This document shows, in pieces, positions 1-8,449 of a stretch of DNA of 64,000 bases (position 1 is its first letter; each line of letters opens with the position of its first letter). This DNA is from Bacteriovoracaceae bacterium (GTDB lineage: Bacteria > Bdellovibrionota > Bacteriovoracia > Bacteriovoracales > Bacteriovoracaceae), in the NCBI GenBank assembly GCA_019752535.1, contig JAIEMA010000013.1:55332-119331 (forward strand), written 5' to 3'. A model generated the notes under the pieces. That model was not told where the DNA came from. It ran no database searches and saw only the letters and a list, made by a program, of their open reading frames with translations. The position numbers and the translations under genes were made by a program.

Positions 1-791
1 CTGTCCATGGCAAACATAAAAGCTGTTTTGCTTGGAATGACAGTTTGGTACTTAGGGTACTCTCTTGCAATTAATCGAATAGACAAAAAGTAATCATCGT
101 TTGAATTTACAAACATAAATGATTCATCAAGAGAGATAGTGAGATCTTTCTCGACATTGCTGTCAGCAATTTTCTTAAGTTCGTTTACGCCCTTTCTAGG
201 AATAATAACGCCATCAGAGAGGTGTTTGTTGCTTCCGATAAATTCAGCAGTATCTAAAAGTGCTAAGCGATGACCATCAATAGCAACAGATCTTAGTTTT
301 CCATCCATCTGTTGCATATAAATACCATTTAAGTACAAACGAGTTTCATCTGTTGAAATGGCATGAGAGGTCTTATCGATAATCTGGCTGACTTGCTTAG
401 ATTTAAGTTTGAACTCACTAGAGTTATTGGAAAAAGTTAATTGTGGAAATTCATCGGAGCTACTTACCATCAATTGGTAATCAATATTTTTACAACTTAA
501 ATTTAATTGATTTCCACCTTCAACCGCCAACTTAACCTCATCGCTTGGTAACTCTCTGAGGATATCTGCAATATTTTTTGTATTGATACATACACTGCCT
601 TCGGTTTCAATTTTAGCAGGTAGGATTATCTTGGCCGATACTTCTAGGTCAGTTGCAATTAACTCTAAAGTTGATTTATTAGCTCTCACCAAACAATTCG
701 TAAGGATTGGACGCGTATTTTTCTTATCAACAACTGTTAATAATTTACCAATAGCATCTCTAAGCACTGCTGAATGAATTACGAATTTCAT
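1..791 (-). CDS. dnaN: DNA polymerase III sliding clamp (beta subunit), partial
   Basis: The first 263 residues of the beta clamp, the ring that tethers DNA polymerase III to DNA, are present; the C-terminal third lies beyond base 1. The protein opens MKFVIHSAVLRDAIGKLLTV and continues with typical clamp segments such as KKNTRPILTNCLV near residue 23, SSSDEFPQL near 130 and a DGHRLALL segment near 200. The ATG at 789-791 is the natural family start. It is read leftward, away from the 450-base spacer that separates it from dnaA, which points the same way; dnaA-dnaN is a conserved pair at bacterial origins. The gene looks intact up to the edge. Confidence 0.95.
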   Translation of the reverse strand, partial: MKFVIHSAVLRDAIGKLLTVVDKKNTRPILTNCLVRANKSTLELIATDLEVSAKIILPAKIETEGSVCINTKNIADILRELPSDEVKLAVEGGNQLNLSCKNIDYQLMVSSSDEFPQLTFSNNSSEFKLKSKQVSQIIDKTSHAISTDETRLYLNGIYMQQMDGKLRSVAIDGHRLALLDTAEFIGSNKHLSDGVIIPRKGVNELKKIADSNVEKDLTISLDESFMFVNSNDDYFLSIRLIAREYPKYQTVIPSKTAFMFAMD

Positions 792-1241
792 ACTTCCTCA
801 CTCTAAAAGAATCGACACTAAACCACTCTCTGACGCATTTTTCAAGGGAAGGTGCCTTAGCTTTTTCTTACGAGTTATCCCTTCTTATATGTTTTATTAA
901 TTAAAAGAATAATGATGATAGAGTGAGGAAAGAGGGGAAATGCCTAATCTCTATAAATTCTAGCAGGTTAACGCAATCTCAATTCCACGCTCATCCTCTG
1001 GTGCGTTGAATTAGTTTTTTTTTAGTTCGTATATATCTTTATCTTTCCTCATTTTTGGCAGCGATAATATTTTTTTAGACACGATTTACACGAGCTTAAC
1101 TTAATTCTTTTGAGATGCTTTGTTCTATTTAGCTTTTTTCAAATATTTTATCCACATTTACACTGTGTATCTCTGTGTATTCTATGTGTGCATACGGATT
1201 TGCACCCTTTATCGTGTGTAAACTGTGTAATGAGTTGAAAA
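792..1241. other. dnaA-dnaN spacer, probable part of oriC
   Basis: This 450-base spacer contains no supportable gene. It is AT-rich, with T/A runs near 1010-1050 and 1065-1145 that could serve as a DNA unwinding element. At the dnaA side are a perfect DnaA box (1148-1156) and TGTGTA or TGTGTG hexamers starting at 1164, 1174, 1185, 1215 and 1224, spaced 10, 11, 30 and 9 bases, which is close to whole helical turns. TGTGTA is the core of the reverse-complement DnaA box (TGTGNATAA). Position beside dnaA and the presence of parS and parAB within 10 kb support an origin function. The exact unwinding site cannot be fixed by reading. Confidence 0.7.
1148..1156 (+). promoter_or_regulatory. DnaA box, perfect consensus
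   Basis: The nine bases TTATCCACA match the DnaA-binding consensus TTATNCACA exactly. The site lies 86 bases past the dnaA stop codon, at the edge of an AT-rich tract and directly before the phased TGTGTA hexamers. It could take part in initiation or dnaN control. Confidence 0.8.
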
Positions 1242-2885
1242 TTAGAGAAGATTTTCTATTTCTAAAAGATGTTGTGCGAACTGTTGATCGGTCTTTAAAC
1301 GTTTTTTGACTACTTCCAAGCTGTACATTGGTGTTGTGTGATCTTTTTTCCCGAAGAAATAGGCGATCTCTAATAAGGTCTTACGTAGGTGTTGGTGAAT
1401 CAAATACATTGCGACCTGACGGGCCAAAACGATCTCTTTGGTCTTGGATTTGCCTCTAATATCTCCAAGAGGGATTTTATAAAACTGTGCAACGGCTTTT
1501 GTGATTGAATCAACCGTGACAAGCTTCTGGCTCTCAATATGCTCATCCAGCTTTAGATACTCTCTTGCAATCTCTAGGTCGATGTCGACGTGAGTAATAT
1601 CGTAATAAGCCTTGAGTTGAACTAGATACCCCTCAAGGTCTCTCACGCTATTTTTAACACATTTAGCAATTAGATTAACGACCTCGTCACCAATATAGAA
1701 ATCTCTTTCTTGAGCCTTAGTCTTTAATATAGCAATTCTTGTTTCAAGGTCTGGCTGCTGAATTTCAACGGCCAGAGCCGAGCTCAGTCTTGTCCTAATT
1801 CTATCTTCAATCCCAGCAATTTCTTTGGGAGTTTTATCTGAAGTGAAAATAAGTTGTTTTTTACGATTACTTAAATCGTTAAAAATATGGAAAAACTGCT
1901 CTTGTGTTCCCGTTTTTCCAGCTAAATCGTGAATATCATCAATAATTAAAACATCGAGATCTTGTGTGTATCGTTTGATGAAATGGGGGCGAGTGTTTGA
2001 CTGAGTTGCATCCACATACTCATTCACCATGTTATTACAGGTGGTGATACATATTCTTAAATGTGGTCTTTGCTCTAGAATATGATTAGCTATGGCATGT
2101 ATTAAATGAGTTTTTCCAAGGCCAGAGTTTCCATAAACATAGAGTGAGGGATAGGTCTGGCCAGGATCTCTGGCAACAGCTAGGGCTGAGGCGTTGGCTA
2201 AATTATTTGAAGGACCAACGACAAAATTTGAAAATTTCTTTTGTGAATCGATATAACCATGAGCAGGCTTGCTATCAAGCTGTTCCATCGCTCTGCTATT
2301 TACTGCATTTTCTTTGTCTGAAGCCGATAGTTTCAAATCTTGAATGATAAAAGTGTTGGCCGCAGGAGATTTTTTAAAACTTTCTTCGCTTTGATTTTGC
2401 TTAAGAATGTTTTCAAGATTTGAACTGAGACTGGTTGTTCTCGCTCCAAAAGTCTTAAAATCAATTTGATACTCTCGCCCAAGTGTCTCGTTAATCGCTT
2501 TTTTAATAATAGTTAAGTACTGAGTCTCGATTACTTTTTTAATAAAGTTTGTCGTGACAGTGAACTCTATTGTGGAAGCCCCTAAATCTGAAACACTAAA
2601 AGTGTCAGAAAAGTAAGCTGAAAACTGACCAGGATTTACGTAGTTTCTAATTGATTCTTTTATTTCATGACCAAGAAGCTTGAGCTCTTCTTGCTGAACA
2701 ACGGGCGCTCCCACAGAGGGCTGAGATGGAAGAGCTGTTTTTTGCACAGCGTCCACCCTTAAAGGGCTCTGTATTGGATTTGGGACGATTTCTTTCTCGT
2801 CATCCCACTTTAAAAATTGTTCGAAAGGGAATTTTTGGGTCATGCATCCAACGGCTGAATTTTTTTTGTGCCGGTTAGGTAACAT
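1242..2885 (-). CDS. dnaA: Chromosomal replication initiator DnaA
   Basis: DnaA binds DnaA boxes, forms an ATP-dependent filament and melts the origin. The AAA+ domain shows Walker A GNSGLGKT at about 252-259 and Walker B LIIDDIHDLAGK near 313-324. The C-terminal domain IV has the DNA-binding signature in the form KKDHTTPMYS; most DnaA proteins have DHTTVxHA, so the P and Y are unusual. An N-terminal domain I and a long variable linker precede the AAA+ part. As drawn the protein is 547 residues, but the ATG at 2841-2843 (start MTQKFPFEQF) is an equally good or better start because the first 14 residues look unlike DnaA. Neither start has a strong ribosome binding site. Confidence 0.96.
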   Translation of the reverse strand: MLPNRHKKNSAVGCMTQKFPFEQFLKWDDEKEIVPNPIQSPLRVDAVQKTALPSQPSVGAPVVQQEELKLLGHEIKESIRNYVNPGQFSAYFSDTFSVSDLGASTIEFTVTTNFIKKVIETQYLTIIKKAINETLGREYQIDFKTFGARTTSLSSNLENILKQNQSEESFKKSPAANTFIIQDLKLSASDKENAVNSRAMEQLDSKPAHGYIDSQKKFSNFVVGPSNNLANASALAVARDPGQTYPSLYVYGNSGLGKTHLIHAIANHILEQRPHLRICITTCNNMVNEYVDATQSNTRPHFIKRYTQDLDVLIIDDIHDLAGKTGTQEQFFHIFNDLSNRKKQLIFTSDKTPKEIAGIEDRIRTRLSSALAVEIQQPDLETRIAILKTKAQERDFYIGDEVVNLIAKCVKNSVRDLEGYLVQLKAYYDITHVDIDLEIAREYLKLDEHIESQKLVTVDSITKAVAQFYKIPLGDIRGKSKTKEIVLARQVAMYLIHQHLRKTLLEIAYFFGKKDHTTPMYSLEVVKKRLKTDQQFAQHLLEIENLL

Positions 2886-2956
2886 TGTGCTGGCCGATTT
2901 TCAACAGAACCCGTAAACATTTCTCACTCGCATAGAGTCACTAAATACAAAAATTA

Positions 2957-2985
2957 TTGACCGGTACTCAGATTTCCGGTACCTG
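2957..2985 (+). promoter_or_regulatory. Possible promoter of the rpmH operon with a CCGGTAC direct repeat
   Basis: TTGACC at 2957-2962 is a good -35 hexamer. A -10 at the usual distance is poor (TACCTG at 2980-2985), so the assignment is tentative. The seven-base word CCGGTAC occurs twice in direct orientation at 2961-2967 and 2976-2982, which could be an operator. The element sits 38 bases before the rpmH start, in the short dnaA-rpmH divergent gap. Confidence 0.35.
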
Positions 2986-3022
2986 TAGAAACCTTAATTG
3001 TTCGCCCCCTGGAAGGATTACC

Positions 3023-3178
3023 ATGAAGAGAATTAGAACTTGGCAGCCAAAGAAAAAGAAACGTCTCCGTGATCACGGATTTTTAACTCGTATGGCGACT
3101 AAGGGTGGCCGTGACGTGATTAACCGTCGTCGTGCTAAAGGTCGCAAGCGCTTAACCGTGGCAACTGGCACGAAGTGA
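3023..3178 (+). CDS. rpmH: Large ribosomal subunit protein bL34
   Basis: This 51-residue, very basic protein is a component of the 50S subunit. It starts [20 protein letters not shown] and contains the family core [21 protein letters not shown] reading frame extends upstream to 2957, but the ATG at 3023 matches the family start and has the ribosome binding site GGAAGG at 3011-3016, so it is chosen. It is slightly longer than the usual 44-46 residues at both ends. Its stop overlaps the GTG start of rnpA, as expected for this conserved pair. Confidence 0.96.
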   Translation: MKRIRTWQPKKKKRLRDHGFLTRMATKGGRDVINRRRAKGRKRLTVATGTK

Positions 3179-3537
3179 TTGTTAAGCACAAGTCCTTAGG
3201 TTTCACTAAGGCTTGTCGTGTTCACCTTAAGAAAGATTTTGAATATCTAAAGGAGCAAAGCCGTAAAGGTTTTGTTCCTCCTTTAGTTTTATACTCAAAG
3301 AAATCAAGACTCGACTATCCTCATGCTCGTTTAGGACTTAGTGTTTCTACCAAACAGGGTAATGCTGTTAGACGCAATAGAATTAAGCGTATTCTTAGAG
3401 AGCAATTTCGACTCTCACCCTTAAGGCACAACATTCCTTTAGATCTTTTGTTTGTTGCTGCTCAAAAAGTCACTGATGAAGAAAAACTGAAAAGTTCGTT
3501 TCAAGCTCTTTTGTTGGGTCTACGAGATTCAAAATGA
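3175..3537 (+). CDS. rnpA: Ribonuclease P protein component
   Basis: RnpA is the protein cofactor of RNase P, which matures the 5' ends of tRNAs. The 120-residue basic protein has the conserved block [20 protein letters not shown] followed by RILREQFR, the RNA-binding signature of the family. It starts at a GTG inside a GTGA overlap with the rpmH stop, so translation is probably coupled. Its end overlaps the start of yidD by four bases. The RNase P RNA gene is not in this window. Confidence 0.95.
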   Translation: MIVKHKSLGFTKACRVHLKKDFEYLKEQSRKGFVPPLVLYSKKSRLDYPHARLGLSVSTKQGNAVRRNRIKRILREQFRLSPLRHNIPLDLLFVAAQKVTDEEKLKSSFQALLLGLRDSK

Positions 3538-3764
3538 GATTTTTGGCGATTTTTTTTATTCAGCTCTACCGCTATCTTATTTCACCTTTTTTGGGGCCGA
3601 ACTGTCGCTTCACCCCGAGTTGCTCACATTATGCACTTAGTTGTTTTGAACGGTTTTCACCACCGAGGGCCATGTGGTACACAACTAGACGAATTTTAAG
3701 ATGTCACCCTTGGAACGCTGGCGGATATGATCCCGCCCCAGACTGTACACACGAAGGAAATTAA
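3534..3764 (+). CDS. yidD: Membrane protein insertion efficiency factor YidD
   Basis: YidD is a small inner-membrane-associated protein thought to help YidC insert proteins into the membrane. The 76 residues contain the family core YRYLISPFLGPNCRFTPSCS, followed by HPWNAGGYDPAP, with conserved cysteines. It starts at an ATG overlapping the rnpA stop, and yidC follows five bases after its stop codon. The order rpmH-rnpA-yidD-yidC is near-universal in bacteria. Confidence 0.95.
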   Translation: MRFLAIFFIQLYRYLISPFLGPNCRFTPSCSHYALSCFERFSPPRAMWYTTRRILRCHPWNAGGYDPAPDCTHEGN

Positions 3765-3769
3765 CTTTT

Positions 3770-5230
3770 ATGCCATCAGATCAAAAAAATGCACTTTTTG
3801 CTGTCGTTCTATCCGGATTAATCCTTTTTGGCTGGCAGTATTTTTTCGCTCCAAAGGCTCCTGCTCCAGTGGCTGACTTGCCTCCATCAGATACAAAAAT
3901 CGTTAATGAGAATACTCCTGCTCAAGCCAATGACTCTCAGCCTGTTATGGTTGGTTCAAAAATTGAGCTTCGAGAGAAGAATGTCTCTGTAGACGTTAGT
4001 TCGAATTTAATTTTCTCTGCTTTCTCTCATAATCAGGCTCGCTTTCCTTTTGCAGAAGTTGTTGGATCAGAATCTCCTTTGCAAATTGAGATCGCTCCAG
4101 AGGGTCAAAAATTCGTAGCCCTTAATCTTGTTACTACTCAATCTACTGAGACAAGCTGGGAAGGTGAGGATCTTGCTGCAGGAGTTAAAGCGTCTCTCTC
4201 TTTTACGGGAGAAGAGATGGTCGGGCTGAAGGTGACTTCTGCCAAACCTTTTAAATACCGTCTCACTTTTAAGTCTGAAGATAAAAAGCTCGAGAATGGG
4301 CAAGTTCGTTATTTTTCTTACTATGATGACAGTCTAAACCACTGGAAGGTGGGATCTGACGAGCTTGACGACACGACAGTGAGTTGGGCCGGAATTGATT
4401 TTAACTATCATTTGTTTGCAGTCAGTTTTGATAAAGCTCCTGGACTTGTTTTACGAAGCCTGGCCGATGGGCGCTTCCAAATGTTCCCTAACTATACTGT
4501 GCCAGAGCTTTCCTTTAATGTTCTCTATGTTAAAAAAGAATACAACTATCTTTCTAGCCTCGGGCGCAATCTAAAACATGCTGTTGATTTTGGAATTTGG
4601 GGCTTTTTTGCAGAGATTATTCTCAAGGGACTTCAGTTCTTTTATAGTCTTGTTCCAAACTACGGAATTGCCATCATTTTCCTCACATTTGTCGTTCGCT
4701 TTATTACTTTCCCTCTTCAATATAAGAGCTTTGTCAGCATGAAGCGTATGCAGCTTGTGCAGCCGGAAATGACAAAAATAAAAGAGAAATTTAAAGACGA
4801 TCCAATGCGTATGCAGAAGGAAACAATGGAGCTGTTTAAACGCTCTGGTGCTAATCCTCTGGGGGGATGTCTTCCTATGATTCTTCAGCTTCCCGTCTTT
4901 TTTGCCTTTTATAAGGTTCTTTATTCGGCCGTTGAGCTCGTTGATGCTCCATTTATCTTGTGGCTTCATGATCTCTCAAATAAGGATCCTTATTTTGTCC
5001 TTCCTGTTCTTATGGCGGGAGCTATGTTCCTTCAGCAAAAACTCACTCCTTCCACTGTAACTGATCCTGTTCAGAAGAAAATTTTCATGTTCATGCCACT
5101 TATTTTTGGATTTATTATGAAAGATCTTCCGTCTGGATTATCTCTTTATATTTTCGTTTCAACACTCTTGGGTATTGGACAACAACTTTTAGTGTTCAAA
5201 ATCTCGGGTAATAAACCTGTTGTTGTATGA
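3770..5230 (+). CDS. yidC: Membrane protein insertase YidC
   Basis: YidC inserts and folds inner-membrane proteins, alone or with SecYEG. The 486-residue protein has an N-terminal membrane anchor (about 9-26), a large periplasmic domain of the Gram-negative type (about 60-270) and the conserved 60KD_IMP core with several membrane segments (about 275-480), including FVVRFITFPLQYKS and NPLGGCLPMILQLPVFFAFY. The periplasmic P1 domain indicates a diderm cell. The gene ends in an ATGA overlap with mnmE. Fo ATP synthase subunits, encoded 6 kb downstream, are classic YidC clients. Confidence 0.95.
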   Translation: MPSDQKNALFAVVLSGLILFGWQYFFAPKAPAPVADLPPSDTKIVNENTPAQANDSQPVMVGSKIELREKNVSVDVSSNLIFSAFSHNQARFPFAEVVGSESPLQIEIAPEGQKFVALNLVTTQSTETSWEGEDLAAGVKASLSFTGEEMVGLKVTSAKPFKYRLTFKSEDKKLENGQVRYFSYYDDSLNHWKVGSDELDDTTVSWAGIDFNYHLFAVSFDKAPGLVLRSLADGRFQMFPNYTVPELSFNVLYVKKEYNYLSSLGRNLKHAVDFGIWGFFAEIILKGLQFFYSLVPNYGIAIIFLTFVVRFITFPLQYKSFVSMKRMQLVQPEMTKIKEKFKDDPMRMQKETMELFKRSGANPLGGCLPMILQLPVFFAFYKVLYSAVELVDAPFILWLHDLSNKDPYFVLPVLMAGAMFLQQKLTPSTVTDPVQKKIFMFMPLIFGFIMKDLPSGLSLYIFVSTLLGIGQQLLVFKISGNKPVVV

Positions 5231-6582
5231 TTCATGATGGAAAGACGGTTATTGCTTGTGCCACTGGGGCGCAGGTAAATTCTGCGATTGCGATAATTCG
5301 TCTTTCTGGCCCCTTTAATCTTTCTGATTTCTCTTCAATTCTTTCTCGCACAACCCTTACTCCCATGCAGATGGAGAGAGGGAAGTTGTTTGATAATGGC
5401 ATTGAGATTGATGATATTTGTCTCTGCTATTTTAAAAACCCCAAGAGCTATACCGGTGAGAATCTGCTTGAGCTCTATGTGCATGGAAATATTCTCAATG
5501 TCTCTCGTATTATCAAATTATTCACTCGCCTAGATTTTATTCGTGAGGCAACTCCTGGTGAATTTTCGTTGCGAGCTCTTCAGAATAAAAAACTGACCCT
5601 CGCTCAAGTTGAAGGCCTCGACCTTTTCTTGAATGCCAACACACCACTTGCTCTAGAGCAGGGAATGTCTCTGCTCCACGGAGAGCTTCATCAGGCTTAT
5701 CTCGATCTTTTAACTCTCTATAAGAATCACAAAGCGAACCTTGAACTTCTCCTCGATTTTCATGAAGACGTTGGCGAGCAAGAAGCGAAGGATAATTTGC
5801 ATTCTAGTTGGGATCTTCTTTTTAAATGTATTGAGTCTCTTAACTCTCGCCTTGATCCTGATTCATCTCGACTTCTAAAGCCAGAGATCGTGCTCGCGGG
5901 TCTTCCGAATGCTGGAAAATCGACTCTTTTTAATAAACTTCTTGGTGAAAAGAGGGCCATTGTCTCTTCAGTTCCAGGAACAACACGCGACTATATTGCT
6001 GAGAATTTAAAAATAGGTGACTGTGTTTTTCGTTTGATCGATACGGCGGGGATTCGATTGACCGTTGATGACATTGAGTCACAGGGAATACATCTTTCCC
6101 GCGAGCGTCTCTCAAACGCATTTTTTTCACTCCTTCTTATTAATCCCTTTGAGGTGGAGACAGATCAACTGGCCGATTTATTGGCCGGAACTTTTGATCT
6201 CATATTGTTCACCCATCAAGATGTTTCTGGTTTTGAGCAAAAATGCCAAAACCTTGTTGAACAATTTCCGGTCCTATCGGGGCACTCCCAACTCAATACG
6301 AATAATCTAAGTGATATCAGTGCCTTAAGAGACTCTGTCAATAAAAAATACTTAGCTGCCACGAGTTCAAAGCCTCTCTTGCTTAAGAGGCATTTTGATG
6401 TGATTTCAGAGGTTTACGGGTCAGCCATTCGCTACCAAAATACCATACGGGCGCAGTCAGATATAGGCATTTTATCACATGAATTAAATACCTTAGGCCA
6501 TTGTCTTCAGGCTCTTTTAGGAATAGTTTCCCCGGACGAGGTTTTGGATCATATCTTTGCAAATTTCTGTATCGGCAAATGA
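5227..6582 (+). CDS. mnmE: tRNA modification GTPase MnmE
   Basis: MnmE, with MnmG, builds the 5-carboxymethylaminomethyl group on wobble uridine 34 of certain tRNAs. The 451 residues show the N-terminal formyl-folate domain (FKNPKSYTGENLLELYVHGN), the inserted G domain with G1 GLPNAGKS (225-232), the TTRDY switch region and DTAG, and the C-terminal CIGK that supplies the conserved cysteine. The expected G4 motif NKxD appears as THQD at 329-332, a notable departure because Asn and Lys normally secure guanine specificity. mnmG follows after an 18-base gap occupied by a parS site. Confidence 0.93.
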   Translation: MIHDGKTVIACATGAQVNSAIAIIRLSGPFNLSDFSSILSRTTLTPMQMERGKLFDNGIEIDDICLCYFKNPKSYTGENLLELYVHGNILNVSRIIKLFTRLDFIREATPGEFSLRALQNKKLTLAQVEGLDLFLNANTPLALEQGMSLLHGELHQAYLDLLTLYKNHKANLELLLDFHEDVGEQEAKDNLHSSWDLLFKCIESLNSRLDPDSSRLLKPEIVLAGLPNAGKSTLFNKLLGEKRAIVSSVPGTTRDYIAENLKIGDCVFRLIDTAGIRLTVDDIESQGIHLSRERLSNAFFSLLLINPFEVETDQLADLLAGTFDLILFTHQDVSGFEQKCQNLVEQFPVLSGHSQLNTNNLSDISALRDSVNKKYLAATSSKPLLLKRHFDVISEVYGSAIRYQNTIRAQSDIGILSHELNTLGHCLQALLGIVSPDEVLDHIFANFCIGK

Positions 6583-6584
6583 TA

Positions 6585-6600
6585 TGTTCCACGTGGAACA
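6585..6600. promoter_or_regulatory. parS centromere site 1
   Basis: TGTTCCACGTGGAACA is a perfect 16-base palindrome closely related to the parS consensus TGTTTCACGTGAAACA bound by chromosomal ParB. It fills the mnmE-mnmG gap and its last base directly precedes the mnmG ATG. A second identical copy lies 2,455 bases downstream, and parA/parB follow. In RNA the palindrome could fold into a hairpin that holds the only GGA available as an mnmG ribosome binding site. Confidence 0.93.
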
Positions 6601-8448
6601 ATGAATAAATTTGATCTCATAGTTGTTGGTGGCGGACACGCAGGCGTTGAGGCTGCGTGGATTGCATCGCAGTTCGATTTAGATGTCGCCATTGTTACTC
6701 TTCCCGATGTTGGTCTTGCCTCAGCTCCTTGCAACCCCTCAGTGGGTGGAGTGGGTAAGGGACAAGTGGTCCGCGAGCTTGATGCTCTTGGTGGTTTGAT
6801 GGGTCGCCTTGCGGATTTGGCTGGAATTCAATACCGCACCCTGAATGATTCAAAGGGCCTCGCCGTTCAATCGACACGTGTTCAGATTGATAAGTCTCGC
6901 TACTCTGCCTTTGCAGAAGATATCGTTTCAAAGACCAAAAATATCACAGTGATTAGAGCCAAGATGCTTGGGGCTTCCTCTCTAGAAGGTGGCTTTTTAG
7001 TGTCGACTTCACAGGGTGATTACGGTTCAAAGAAGCTTGTGATGACAGTGGGAACATTTCTTAACGGAAAGCTTCACCAAGGAATGAATCAATGCTCTGG
7101 TGGTCGAGTAGGTGTTGAATCCTCTGATTCGCTTTTGAGCCTATTCTCTTCTATCAAAAAGAGACCTTCTCGATTTAAGACGGGAACTCCTTCTCGTCTT
7201 CTGAAGGGCTCAATTGATACTACAAAAATGGTAGAGCAGCCCTCTGATCCTCAAACGAGAAACTTTCATTGTATGGGGGAGTATAGTGCAAGAAATCTTC
7301 CTCAGGTGAGTTGCTTTCTCACGCACACAAATGAAAAAACCCTCGAGATCATCAGGGACAATAAAGAAAAATCTCCGATGTATAACGGCCAAATTCAAGG
7401 CGTGGGGGCCAGATACTGTCCTTCAATTGAAGATAAGGCCTATCGCTACCCTGATCGTAACTCTCACCACGTTTTTGTCGAACCCGAGGGTCTAGACCTT
7501 GATACCGTTTATCCTTCAGGGATTAGCTCTAGCCTTCCGGCAGAGATACAAGAAGCCTTCATTCATACGATTGAAGGACTTGAGAGTGCAGTGATTTCTA
7601 TTCCGGGATACGCTGTTGAATATGATGTTGTTGATACAACGGAGCTTAATCTCGCTTTGGAGTATAAAGATATTCCAGGTCTTTATTTTGCCGGTCAGGT
7701 AAACGGAACATCTGGCTATGAGGAAGCGGCCGGACAAGGTTGGGTTGCTGGTGTCAACGCCGCACTTTCTTGTTTTAACCGCGCCCCTGTATTTCTCTCA
7801 AGACATGATTCATATATTGGAGTGATGATTGAAGACCTCATTTCCAATACTCGTGACGAACCTTACCGATTATTTACTTCTAGATCAGAAAATAGACTTT
7901 TTATTCGTGAAGACAACGCAATAATTCGTATGCACCCCTACCGTTCATACCTATTGCTCCAAAATGGCTTAGACGCCTTTTTAGAGCGTTTTGTGCAAAA
8001 AACACAGATTTTGAGTAAAATTTGTGACGAATTTATATTTCCTGAGAACTCACCCGATATTTTAGAGTTTTTTGAAAATCAATTATCGACAATGTCTCGC
8101 TCACTCACGCTTTCAGAGCTTTTGAAACAAGCTTGGCTTGATCCAGTTCGAACTCTTGAGAGAGTTCTAATCAAATTTGATATTGTTTTTTCAAAAGACG
8201 TTATCAGAACAGTCGCGATCGAAAAAAAATACGCTGGCTACATCACTCGTTTTGATGAACAGTTTGAAAAAATCAAGAAAATGGACGGAACTCATATAGA
8301 TTGGGAGAAAATCAGCAAATCCCAGAATGTTTCATTTGAGTGTCGATCACGAATTGAGAAAATTAAGCCCTCTACGTTTGGTCAACTCAAGCGTATTGAG
8401 GGAATCAGACCTGCCACGTTAGCTGTAGTCGCTTCACAGGCCCTCTAA
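6601..8448 (+). CDS. mnmG: tRNA uridine-5-carboxymethylaminomethyl modification enzyme MnmG (GidA)
   Basis: This FAD enzyme works with MnmE on tRNA wobble uridines. The 615 residues open with the dinucleotide-binding motif VVGGGHAGVEAAW (about 9-21) and contain the family signatures PCNPSVGGVGKG, GTFLNGKLHQG and GQVNGTSGYEEAAGQG, plus the C-terminal helical domain. The ATG directly abuts the parS palindrome, and no separate ribosome binding site is visible. rsmG starts one base after the stop. Close linkage of mnmE, mnmG, rsmG and parAB is typical of origin regions. Confidence 0.95.
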   Translation: MNKFDLIVVGGGHAGVEAAWIASQFDLDVAIVTLPDVGLASAPCNPSVGGVGKGQVVRELDALGGLMGRLADLAGIQYRTLNDSKGLAVQSTRVQIDKSRYSAFAEDIVSKTKNITVIRAKMLGASSLEGGFLVSTSQGDYGSKKLVMTVGTFLNGKLHQGMNQCSGGRVGVESSDSLLSLFSSIKKRPSRFKTGTPSRLLKGSIDTTKMVEQPSDPQTRNFHCMGEYSARNLPQVSCFLTHTNEKTLEIIRDNKEKSPMYNGQIQGVGARYCPSIEDKAYRYPDRNSHHVFVEPEGLDLDTVYPSGISSSLPAEIQEAFIHTIEGLESAVISIPGYAVEYDVVDTTELNLALEYKDIPGLYFAGQVNGTSGYEEAAGQGWVAGVNAALSCFNRAPVFLSRHDSYIGVMIEDLISNTRDEPYRLFTSRSENRLFIREDNAIIRMHPYRSYLLLQNGLDAFLERFVQKTQILSKICDEFIFPENSPDILEFFENQLSTMSRSLTLSELLKQAWLDPVRTLERVLIKFDIVFSKDVIRTVAIEKKYAGYITRFDEQFEKIKKMDGTHIDWEKISKSQNVSFECRSRIEKIKPSTFGQLKRIEGIRPATLAVVASQAL

Positions 8449-8449
8449 A

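Noticed and set aside
875..883. TTATCCCTT as another DnaA box in the dnaN leader
   Set aside because: It has two mismatches at the most conserved end of the box and no neighbouring sites, so it is not listed.
4571..4969. Antisense reading frame of 132 codons opposite yidC
   Set aside because: It lies wholly inside yidC on the other strand, has no ribosome binding site or recognisable domain, and is a shadow of yidC.
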